DNA of 64,000 bases from Dioszegia crocea. Taxonomy: Eukaryota; Basidiomycota; Tremellomycetes; Tremellales; Bulleribasidiaceae. The DNA lies in the NCBI GenBank assembly GCA_001600615.1, contig BCKK01000001.1, positions 2,919,826 through 2,983,825 of the forward strand, read 5' to 3'. Numbering within the stretch: position 1 is the first letter of the stretch; every line of letters starts with the position of its first letter. Under the pieces are notes generated by a model. The model saw only the letters and a list, made by a program, of their open reading frames with translations, was not told the DNA's origin and did not search any database. This document shows positions 22,742-31,253 of this stretch, piece after piece. A program made the position numbers and the translations under genes.

Positions 22742-24258
22742 CTATCGGTCGAGGTCGATGACTGGCCGTAGATGTCGTATCTCACACATTTTGCAGACCC
22801 TGCCTTTCACCCTGACGACCTTCCTCTCCGCCTCGACCACCAGCCATCCTCTCTCCACTTCCTGCTCCAGCCAATTTGACTGATCGGGATACTGGTACTG
22901 CAAGCAGAGCTCACAGGTGTACGTCTCGCTGAGCAGGTGTAGTATGTGTGGAGGGAGATCGCCGAGTGTCGAAGGAGGATAGTGGGGGCGGAGAATTTTC
23001 GCGTAGAGGCGAAGGAGAGTGTGAGATAGGCTTGGGACGCCATCGGATTTGACGGATCCCGACATTGTCGAACCGAGGACTTTGGCGGTATTCGAGGACT
23101 GCTCTGTATTCCGGGTAGTGTGAATTGAGCGGATGAGCGAGAGACCACTGGGCTCAGCGAGCTGGGTGCCGCGCACGTGCATTTTCGAGATTGAGGTGCG
23201 AAGAAGAGATATCGGTGTGTGCGTCAGGGGAGAGTTGTTGGTGAGATCGAGCGATGTAACAGCGGGAAAGGGGAATGGTAGCCAAGCAGGCAGTCCTGTG
23301 GGAAGTCAGCATTAGAAGCGGACTTTCGATTAGGAGAGATCCACTCACTTCGCCAGCCATTCATCGATACATCAAGCTTAGTCACTTCTTCCCGTACGAT
23401 TCCGAACATACTGCATAAGACCGGGATATCCAGTCCATCCAGGATACTCGGCGGCAGACCGAGACCGGACAAATCGACCCCATCGCGCGCAGTCCCGAGA
23501 AGGGCATAGTGGGCCAAACGAAGAATGACAATTGGGGTCGATTGGAGAGCGGCGAGCAGCGCATCCTCGCTGTCTTCTTGCTCCTGCCGATGGGTATCCC
23601 GGCCTTGTGCGACGACGTGAGGTACCTTAGACCAGGATTTCGTCAGGGATGGGATTGCCTTGGCTTCGTTTCGGGCTAAGGTCCGGACGTATTGCTTCTC
23701 CGTCGAGCGAGAAAGCACAAAGTGATTCATGACGATCTGAAGCACAACTAAGATTTAGCCACTGCTGAAGTATGAGGACTCACCTGCGGACAGTCTAGAA
23801 ACGCCATCGTCCTCTTTCAACCCGCCTACGCTCCCCTTCAAAGCTCCCACCGTGCGGCTCAACCTCATCCATGGCTCACGTACGTCCAACCTCACGGTTT
23901 CTGCTTCTCCCTTACGCTTGGGTCTACCCTGAGGCCCTGCACCTCCAGAGACGACAGAGTGCGGCTTGGTCTCATGCAGTATTGTCAAAGCAGAGTGAAA
24001 CGCGTCGAACAGAAGCCGTCGTAGCTTCAGCGTTCGATGAGGGATAACAAGCGGAGCCTCGACGTCCCATTTTGAAGGACGCCGCTCGGACTCTTCCGAG
24101 CCAGAGCCAGAGCTGGACGCTCCGTCAGGCGGGGGAAGGGTCGTGCCCTCTGTCCATCGAGGAGGTACCCACGTAGGAGATGCGACCGGGGAAATCGACT
24201 CGTTTTCCGAGGAAGATGTTGGGGTACCAGAGTCTTCGCCATTACCGAGGATGGACAT
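22742..24258 (-). CDS. Uncharacterised LRR/CxxC protein, tandem copy B
   Basis: Paralog of the gene at 20883-22516. The N-terminus is a Ser/Pro-rich disordered stretch (GASSSGSGSEESERRPSK) absent from copy A. Then follow the shared blocks: LRRLLFDAFHSALTILHE; VVLQIVMNHFVLSRSTEK; TPIVILRLAHYALLGTA; the LRR-like step TKLDVSMNGWRR, intron, LPAWLPFPAVTSLDLTNNSP; SLSHTLLRLYAKILRPHYPP; and the cysteine pairs YTCELCLQYQYPDQSNW and RVKGRVCKMCEIRH. Introns lie at about 23766-23783 extending to the donor near 23785, and at 23295-23348. It ends six residues after the last block (VIDLDR). The start ATG at 24256-24258 opens the longest frame. It is divergent from the GGF-repeat gene across 245 bp. Function unknown; the family probably restricted to related fungi, which is inference. 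Confidence 0.7.
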
Positions 24259-24378
24259 CTATCCTCATGCTTCGCCTCCAAGATGGATTCACTGATGGTC
24301 GAGCTAGGTGTAGGGCTAGGCGTAGATGCAGATAGATCGCAGAGAGGCTCGGTGAGATGAAACAGGCGTTGTGACGCT

Positions 24379-24386
24379 TGACGTCA
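24379..24386. promoter_or_regulatory. CRE/ATF-type palindrome TGACGTCA
   Basis: Perfect CRE palindrome in the 245-bp divergent promoter between LRR/CxxC copy B (-) and the GGF-repeat gene (+), 118 nt before the latter's ATG. A further half-like gtgacgc lies 8 nt upstream. Function inferred from position. Confidence 0.4.
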
Positions 24387-24503
24387 TTCTGATACATGCC
24401 CGCAAAGCGTTGCAACGGAACGAGACGGCCCAGCTCAGACCAGTCCGAGCAGACCTGACAACACAGTCATGTACTCTCCTGCCTCAGCATTACTATTCAC
24501 ATA

Positions 24504-25771
24504 ATGGATCAAGCCGACCCAGACTTTCTGGCCCTCCCACCGCGCATTCGTACGCGCATCGACCGTGCCTTCGACCGAGGCCTGCCTAAGGTTCGATCGA
24601 GTGGGCGCAAGCGGAGAAAGCTCAATCGGGATGGCGAGGCCGGGCCTAGTCGCAGCGGTAGACTGAATACGTACGATGATGAGGGAGGATTTCTGGAGGG
24701 AGGAGATAACGCTGGGGGATACTTCAATGAAGGAGCAGAAGGGGGATTCATGCTGGAGGACGATGGAGGTGGAGAGGGAGGCTTCATGGTGGACGACGAT
24801 GAAGGGGGCTTCATACCGGACGATCCGGACCCCGAGACCACCTCCCGCCATGGTACCCCATCATCTCCTGCACGAGCTACTTTGCCTATTACAGCTCCAG
24901 TGAAGCCTTTGCGGAGCGGCAAAGTCCCCTTATCATCAATTCCTCGTCTACTCGCTCTTCTGAATCTTCCAGCAGACGAGGATGTGATCAACGTTTTCAA
25001 AGCGTCAGCCAAGGGCTGGGCAGCCGAGGACGATGCGAACGGCACGGGCGAAGCGGATCGGAGAAGAACAAGAGGGAGGGGCGAAGAGTCGGAAGATAAG
25101 CTCGGGGTGGAGAGGAATGATTTCAGAGCGGTGTGTGCTGCAATCATGGACGGGGCGGAGGATGACGATGGGGATCAGGGCGAGATGGAGATTGACAAGG
25201 ACGAGCCTGAAGGAGAGGAGGGGGAAGATTCGGATAGCGAGGATGATGAAGATGCCTTCGAGCTGGATGAGGGATCGGAATTATCCTCGTTATCGAGTGA
25301 CTCGGAGTACGGTGCCTCTCGCCAAAAGACTAGAGCGACTGGCGCTGGCGGGAAGGGGAAGGAAACAGTGTCGGCGACAACGACTCCCAAAAAGACGCGC
25401 CGGAAGAAGACAGACTTGGTGGAGCAGGTAGGGACACTTAAGCTGGTGGGCAGGCAGCGAGAGGTGGCGAGAGAGCTGTGGGATATGATGAAGGGGCCAG
25501 CGGTGCCGGATGAGGACGCCAAGAAGACGCGGAAGGGAGACGCGAGTGCGTATGTGCTTGGTAGGGATGAGGTCAAGAAGTGGGTCCGGGAGATGGGGGA
25601 AATGTGGACTGAAGATGAGGTGAGTCGGGCTCCCCCCCTCCAGACAACTTGACTCTTGCCTGACCAGTACAGATCACCGATATGGTCTCCCTCTTTTCCA
25701 CTCAGCACGAAGGTCGTGGATTGTCATTCGACGATTTCGGTCAGGTCATGCTCCGCGCAAGGGTAATCTAG
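24504..25771 (+). CDS. Acidic protein with GGF repeats and EF-hand-like helices
   Basis: Not assigned to a named family. The N-terminus has FLALPPRIRTRIDRAF and a basic patch (SGRKRRKLNRD, a likely nuclear signal). Residues 59-110 carry five spaced GGF/GGY units in acidic surroundings (EGGFLEGG, AGGYFNEG, EGGFMLEDD, EGGFMVDDDE, GGFIPDD). Next come helix pairs that resemble EF-hands lacking clear calcium ligands (IPRLLALLNLPADEDVINVF; RNDFRAVCAAIM), a long Asp/Glu tract (EPEGEEGEDSDSEDDED), a Lys-rich segment, and a C-terminal pair split by one intron (25619-25674): VKKWVREMGEMWTEDE then ITDMVSLFSTQHEGRGLSFD, ending VMLRARVI. Such composition suggests a nuclear or chromatin-associated protein; this is inference. 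About 400 aa. Confidence 0.75.
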
Positions 25772-25917
25772 TCCGGCAGCATTGTCCAACTACATGCAAG
25801 TATAAACGACAGATATCTATTCTAAATAAAGTCCTATATCTAATCGAATCTACAATGTCTACAAGATCACAGCAACATATACACAATACCAACTAGGCTA
25901 CACAACTATACCCGCCT

Positions 25918-27084
25918 TTATGCCTTCTTCTTCATCCCAAACATCCTTCCGAAGCCCTTCATCATCCCGTCTTTCTTCTCCTTCTTCCCCTCTACCTTTG
26001 TAGCCTTGCCTGACCCCAGACCCAATTCGATGGAAGTGTATCCTCCTTCATTGTGACATTCGGCCTCTGGCTCGCCATACGAAGCAGATGTTATTGTCGC
26101 CACCGAGTCCGTTGAGGAGGCGGGCGACAATGAGAGGGATAGTGAGGATGGCCGCCGCATGAACCCCGCCCTGGGAGGGGCAAAGTCCGAAGAGGCATCA
26201 AGTATAGTGCTAGAGACTCGAGATCCGATGCCATTTGATGAACCTGAAGATATGGAGGACAAGGAAGATATCGAAGAGGAGGAGCTGCTGGGGGATAGAC
26301 TTGGCACCGAGGGGGATCGTCGAGTGACCGAAGATGCTGAAGTAGGCATGATGATGCCTGACTTGCGCATCGCTGCCCGAGAGAAAGCGGGCGCTTCGGT
26401 GTTGGCGAATGCTGGAGCGGATTTGGGAGGGGGAGGTGCCTGGTACGAGTTTCGTGATGGGTTGTAGGGACCATCCTCGGCCAGCGGGGATGATGGGGAC
26501 GACCAGAGACCGGACTGACGGTAGGGATTGGCTTTGGGGGAGGGATGGGGATTGGGATTTGGGTTGAGTCGTGATTGTGGTCTTTGTATGGAAGATTGAT
26601 ATGACCCGCGGGGCAGATTGGGTGACGAGCGACTGGAGCGTAGTGGCTGACGGGGCAGAGGAGGTGCTAGGTCTGCAGATGTGGAAATTTCCGGTGAGGC
26701 TAGAAGCTTGCCAGCAGGCGCAGAGTTCTTCCGGGTAAAAGTTGAGAAACCGAAGATGGAACTCCTTTTCCCCTTCTCCTTGCCCGTGCCTGCTTCTCCC
26801 TCTCCAGCCTTTCCGTCGCCCTTCACCGGACTCAGGGGAGAGACCATCATCACACCCAGACCCAACAACCCAGGCGCCCTTTCAGTCCACGTGCTGACTT
26901 CCACCTCGTCAACCTGATGTCGGAGCGGCGACGGACTTTTGACCATGCTAGTTCGCCAGCTGTCTCTGCGGCCAGGTATTGGGGGGCGCAGGGTGGATTG
27001 ACATCGGTGGGTGAGAGTATCCGAGGACGTAGCGAGGGAGGGATGGGCATTGGAGGATGGAGCAAAGGCTCCGAATTCGTCCAT
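25918..27084 (-). CDS. Ser/Pro-rich low-complexity protein, unknown
   Basis: Uninterrupted frame of about 388 aa with no recognised domain. It starts MDEFGAFAPSSNAHPSL. The central region is rich in Ser, Pro and Arg with an Asn-Pro run (RLNPNPNPHPSPKANPYR) and a poly-Ser stretch (SPSSSSSSISSLSSISSGSS). The C-terminal 20 residues are strongly basic and Met-rich (KKDGMMKGFGRMFGMKKKA) and could bind membrane or nucleic acid. The many SP and RxxS sites suggest a phosphoprotein. The frame stays open upstream to 27264 without another ATG, so 27084 is chosen. A spliced upstream exon cannot be excluded. Confidence 0.6.
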   Translation of the reverse strand: MDEFGAFAPSSNAHPSLATSSDTLTHRCQSTLRPPIPGRRDSWRTSMVKSPSPLRHQVDEVEVSTWTERAPGLLGLGVMMVSPLSPVKGDGKAGEGEAGTGKEKGKRSSIFGFSTFTRKNSAPAGKLLASPEISTSADLAPPLPRQPLRSSRSSPNLPRGSYQSSIQRPQSRLNPNPNPHPSPKANPYRQSGLWSSPSSPLAEDGPYNPSRNSYQAPPPPKSAPAFANTEAPAFSRAAMRKSGIIMPTSASSVTRRSPSVPSLSPSSSSSSISSLSSISSGSSNGIGSRVSSTILDASSDFAPPRAGFMRRPSSLSLSLSPASSTDSVATITSASYGEPEAECHNEGGYTSIELGLGSGKATKVEGKKEKKDGMMKGFGRMFGMKKKA

Positions 27085-27552
27085 CACGACAAGTGGTCGG
27101 GGAGGATGATAAGCCGTACGGCGTTTCGGGAGGGGGCAGAGGAGGTGTAGCGGAGTGGAGTAGTTGAAGAGGAGGTGTTCAAACAGGGGATAAGGTGAGC
27201 CTTTCTGTGCCGTGTCAGTATATGAGGTACGTGGCGCAGATGAGGAATGTGACAGAATACGCACAGGTAAAGCGTATTTTCCTTTACAATCCCAACCCCC
27301 AACGTAGGCTGTGGCTGCGTATCGAGTGGAAAAGCAGCGAAGGCAGGCGTCAGGATAGTCCTATATGGTCAGTCCTGGCTTCCTTGCAAACGGCAAGAGA
27401 AAGAGATAGAGGTTGGGTACGGGTGGCTGAACGTGCGAGGCCGAGTTCAAAGGCACGCGAAGATGAATTTAATATGGATCATCAAGGTTCACACAACGGA
27501 CGGGACCCTTGTTTCAGGTTGATGATACCATTTATGGCACACACCGACTTAC
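27085..27552. other. Intergenic region
   Basis: Lies between the Ser/Pro-rich gene and the viroplasmin-like fragment. Open frames on both strands lack ATG starts and domain features. Presumably the promoter of the Ser/Pro-rich gene; nothing else recognised. Confidence 0.4.
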
Positions 27553-27771
27553 TATAACTTGGTCCTCTGCCAACCTTGACGAGGTATAGACCCCGGGGAC
27601 TCTGCCCCGCTTGATTCCAAAGAACGTCGTCCGTTTAGGCCGTCGTGATGGTCCACCCAGAGCTGTCTGGGTAGGAGAGCGCGGTAGATTTGGTCGGGGG
27701 TTGAGATAGGGATAGGAGGTCTGGAGGCTGGCCGTGTCGGCCCCAGACGTTTTGATGGCGAGCTCGGACAT
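27553..27771 (-). pseudogene. Viroplasmin / RNase H1 N-terminal domain fragment
   Basis: An ATG-led exon starting at 27771 encodes MSELAIKTSGADTASLQTSY and, near its end, TFFGIKRGRVPGVYTSSRLA followed by EDQV. This matches the first half of the hybrid-binding (viroplasmin-like, PF01693) domain of RNase H1: aromatic, x-V/I-x-x-G-R-x-P-G-V/I-Y-x-S/T, then a helix with A-E-x-Q-V. A strong donor (ATA|gtaagt) ends the exon, but I cannot find a following exon with the second half (usually F-K-x-F followed by a helix) or an RNase H catalytic domain in the next 500 bp. It is therefore either a broken gene, or a real gene whose next exon I missed. If the nearest acceptor is used the protein stops after 12 more residues. 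Confidence 0.45.
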
Positions 27772-28436
27772 GGTATGAAGGACTAGGCGCTGAATAGAGG
27801 TTATGGCTTAGACCCCTTGGAGGAATGCAATTAGCACAAGGCTATGCTCGGGCCCCGTCTGCCTGGTCGTGCGATCTAGTGCTGGAGGCGTTTCAGGTTG
27901 GAAGAATTCTCCGCTGGCCGTCGAGAGATAAGGATCCAGTCGTGAGATTTGCAGATGGAATGTGTAGGGAATGAGTATGATTGACATAGTAGCTGACATT
28001 TCTTTCCTGTCTCTGATGATCTCCCCCAGGCCCCAGGCCCCTCTCTCTCTCTCGCGGCCATTCATTGCGGGGACGACGACCGTTGACGAGCAAGTCTATA
28101 AAAGGCTACAATAGGCAAAAGGAGGGGCCACCCCCAAATTTTAAGATTCGGAACCGCGTCGGGCGGCGGCGGGAACGTTACGGCATTTCGGGCGGGGATG
28201 AAAAAGTTATCGTAATTGCCCCCGAAGCTTCAAGCGACAGATCTGGACAATCGACAAGGCAAGGACACAGCATAACTTATATAGAGCAGAGGGCACGACG
28301 CCCTACGCAAGCATCTGCTACATATTAGGTCGTGTCTATATACGGCGTACTACTATACAAGATTCTAGTCAAACAAGGCAGCCCTGGCACAAGATATCGC
28401 TCCCGACCGCCCCCACAATCTCTCCCGCACTCCGAC
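27772..28436. other. Intergenic region
   Basis: Contains a CT dinucleotide run (about 28043-28054), a TATA-like tctataaaagg at about 28095 on the + strand with no credible gene behind it, and a GC-rich patch. Open frames here have poor composition and I reject them. Confidence 0.4.
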
Positions 28437-29867
28437 CTACACTCGAGTCCACTCTACCGGCAGCTGCGACCTAGGGGGCAGTCTACCGCTTCTGCTCGAT
28501 CCATCGCCTGACCCTCGGCTGTTCGACCGCTCTACCGATCCCGCCCGAGGCAAGATATTGTACCGCGCCGCCAAGGGAGAGGGAGTAGCATCCGAGGAGA
28601 GATTGAAGAGGAAGGAGTGATCCCCTGTCATTCTTGGCTGAATGGGTGTACGCTTCTTCTGGTCGCGAGGCGTAGGGATTGGGGGTAGGGAGGAATGGAA
28701 GCGTGGTGTGCGAGGAGTGACAGGTCCGCCTACCCCAAAGCTCGACGTAGACGACGCGGACGCGGGTGAAAGCACCGGTGTGCGTGGTGGGGGTAGGGGA
28801 AAGGATGTGTAATTCCGCTCAGGTTCTGAATCAGAATCAGAGTCTGAGTCAGACCAATGCGAGTGGGAAGGAAAAGAAGCGATATCTTCGGGCTCACCGC
28901 ACGACGCTAGGAGGTCTTCGAGCGCCGCAACGAGATCGAAAGGGTCACCCTTTGGATTTGGGCAGTGTGAGGAGGGAGCGGGAGCTGAGCGCGACTTCCG
29001 CTGCGAAAAGCGGGGCTGGAGGGGAGGTGAAGGTCGTGAACGGGGAGGAGAGGGAGTTCTAGCTTGACGCAGGGACTGGTACTGAGCCGAAGACAGGATA
29101 GGGAGGGATGGAAGCAGGCTGTCTCGAGAGGAAGATGGTGTGGGTATGGACGCGGCTTTGGGAGTTGCACTCTCGACGTCGGTATACCATCGGTTGATCT
29201 CGGCAGAGTATGCGTAGGGGTGGGTCCGAGTGAGGTCTAGTGGAGGGGGTCGGCGGGGCCTGAAAGCGGCAAGAGGGGATGCAGCGAGATACGAGGTATA
29301 CGAGACATCGATATCGGCTAGATCGATATCAAGCGGGACATCGACGAAGAAGGGGTCATCAAGCTCTTGTAAAGGAGTTGGAGGTGAAGAGTTGTCGGAA
29401 GGGGAATCACAGGTGGCCGTTGATGCCGATACCCACGAAAGCCTTTTCTCGACTGAGACGAGCTCCTCGGTATCCCCTTCATAGACGCCAACATCCTGCG
29501 GCAGATCAAGTCTCTGCCGGACTGGACTACGAGAAAGCACCTCGCTGCTCGCCCTCGCCGACATTATCCGCCCAAGCCCCTCCCCACCCCACGAGCTGGT
29601 ATACTCGGACCCATAGACCGAGTCGTTCTCCTCCGCCTCATCGACTTCAAGTAGCGTGAAAAGGCCTTTAGAGGCTGGCTCCTGCATCCGAATATGACGT
29701 GGGCGGCGGCGACGGCGAGGGGAAGATATTGGGGGAGGCGGTGCACGTCGTTGAGGAGTGGGGAGGGACAAGAGGTATTGCGGTCCGAGATAGAAGGGGT
29801 CGGATAGAGTGGAGGAGGATGGAAGGGAGGGGGAGTTGAACCATGAGAGGGAATTGTCGTACTGCAT
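28437..29867 (-). CDS. Ser/Pro-rich low-complexity protein, unknown
   Basis: Single open frame of 476 aa starting MQYDNSLSWFNSPSLPSSST; no known domain. It has Pro-rich and Arg-rich N-terminal stretches (RRAPPPPISSPRRRRRPRH), an acidic central region with DDPFFVDVPLDIDLADIDVS, a conserved-looking helix GDPFDLVAALEDLLASCGEP, a Ser-Asp repeat (WSDSDSDSDSEPE) and many SP/TP sites (GGPVTPRTPRFHSSLPPIPT). The layout is that of a phosphorylated regulatory or scaffold protein. A 5'UTR intron is visible upstream: donor gtaagt at about 29937 and acceptor about 12 nt before the ATG. Function not assignable. Confidence 0.65.
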   Translation of the reverse strand: MQYDNSLSWFNSPSLPSSSTLSDPFYLGPQYLLSLPTPQRRAPPPPISSPRRRRRPRHIRMQEPASKGLFTLLEVDEAEENDSVYGSEYTSSWGGEGLGRIMSARASSEVLSRSPVRQRLDLPQDVGVYEGDTEELVSVEKRLSWVSASTATCDSPSDNSSPPTPLQELDDPFFVDVPLDIDLADIDVSYTSYLAASPLAAFRPRRPPPLDLTRTHPYAYSAEINRWYTDVESATPKAASIPTPSSSRDSLLPSLPILSSAQYQSLRQARTPSPPRSRPSPPLQPRFSQRKSRSAPAPSSHCPNPKGDPFDLVAALEDLLASCGEPEDIASFPSHSHWSDSDSDSDSEPERNYTSFPLPPPRTPVLSPASASSTSSFGVGGPVTPRTPRFHSSLPPIPTPRDQKKRTPIQPRMTGDHSFLFNLSSDATPSPLAARYNILPRAGSVERSNSRGSGDGSSRSGRLPPRSQLPVEWTRV

Positions 29868-31253
29868 GATGGTGCGTGGTGTCTGGAAGTGGGGTCAGCA
29901 ATGGGGAATATATATGGACAAGGGAGATGGACTTACGCTATGATCCGATTGCGGTAGGGGAGCTTGGGCGGTAGCTGGACCTTTGGAGCGGGGATGATCT
30001 CCCGAGATTGATGCCTTGGAAGGACGTCACAGGATGCTGTTGAAACTATGAGTGGCGAGTTTGACGGATATCTGGGTGTCGGCAAGGATGTATCGCAAGG
30101 AATGGGTTTGCGATCAAAAGGTAGGTTGGCTGACTGGAGATGGAGAGATGTGTGGTGTAGCTTCGGTGTAGTGCGATGTATAGGAAGATGATGCAGTGAG
30201 ACTATTCGTGGAATATGTTTGAGTTGAAAGACGCAAGATGCAGGTTTGGAGAAGGAGGAGGAGGGGACAATAAGGGCCAGAAGCTGAGGACAACAAGGAA
30301 GTCCCAGCGTTACCAAAACAACGAGGTCCGAGTGTCTCAGGTTGAAACGCTTTGATACTTCGGGTCCGATTGAGAAGAGCAGAGGGATGCCCGGATGGCG
30401 AGTGACGATGTATGGTGGAAAGCGAGGGGAGTGTAGGCTGCGGAGCGCGAACAATAGGGGAGATGAGTAGGAAATCGTTGTTCTCCACTGTTTTGTGTGT
30501 GTGTGTGGAAAGCGTAGATCTGTCGTTCAACGAGAAGGACAGCTGATCGGGGACAATAGGCGGGTGGCCAAAGGACCAGGCAGTGAAACACGGAGGCGAG
30601 GCAGGCAGGGCAGAGGTATGTCACTTGTAGCTTGATCAAGTTGCAGTAGACCAGGTGTTGATGATGCCCTCACTCACTGACCTAAGCAAATGACCGAGCT
30701 TTGCAGGCATAGCGACGCGACAGTATTTAGAGTAAATTGTCATCACGCTCGGCCGTTTCTTCCGCCCGCGCTCACGCCTCAACCTTCCTCAAGGACAGTC
30801 TCCGTACCGAACTTTTGCGCACGATTCGCATAAGGCGGTCCGAGGCGTTTCATCTTGGTCTTGATCGATCATTGATGAAGGGGGCAAGGGCGTACAACGA
30901 AAGAACAACAACAAAAAGAGACCTGCTCGGTCGGATGTTTCAGATTTTGAGTTTCGGTCCCGGCCTTCAATCCATCGAATCGTCCTCCTTGTCCTTGCGC
31001 TCTCGTACTCTTCTCACGCCTTCCCGTGCCGGATATCGTAACTATACCGGCACAATGTCAAGGTAGTCATATACTCATCACATGCAAGATTAAAGTAGTC
31101 CTAGCCTACTGCCCAAGCGCAAGAAGCCAGCTTCCGATATAGTACAAGATTCACATTCCGGTAATTATCCGTTGATTAACCTCAACCATTCCAAGAGAAC
31201 AAGATCCCGGCCGCCTATCCTTTCCACCATTACCATCATCCCCGCCTTGAAGC
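29868..31253. other. Large intergenic region with a TG microsatellite
   Basis: Nearly 1.4 kb with no supported gene. It includes the 5'UTR intron and promoter of the 28437-29867 gene and a (TG)n tract at 30494-30507. Open frames at 29933-30454 (-) and 30737-31066 (+) lack an ATG start and domain features. Confidence 0.45.

Noticed and set aside
24509..25147. 212-codon minus-strand ORF
   Set aside because: Antisense shadow of the acidic GGF gene; Ser/Pro richness is the mirror of Gly/Asp/Glu codons.
27808..28065. ATG-led 85-codon minus-strand ORF
   Set aside because: Starts in a CT repeat, has no domain and no splice context linking it to the viroplasmin fragment.
28090..28330. TATA-like sequence followed by an open frame on the + strand
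   Set aside because: The frame has no ATG and a basic, low-information composition; no downstream exon was found.
29933..30454. 173-codon minus-strand ORF
   Set aside because: It lies upstream of the 28437-29867 gene, has no ATG start and a composition typical of reversed non-coding DNA; a 5'UTR donor sits at its end.
30737..31066. 109-codon plus-strand ORF
   Set aside because: No ATG at its start, and no recognised motif.
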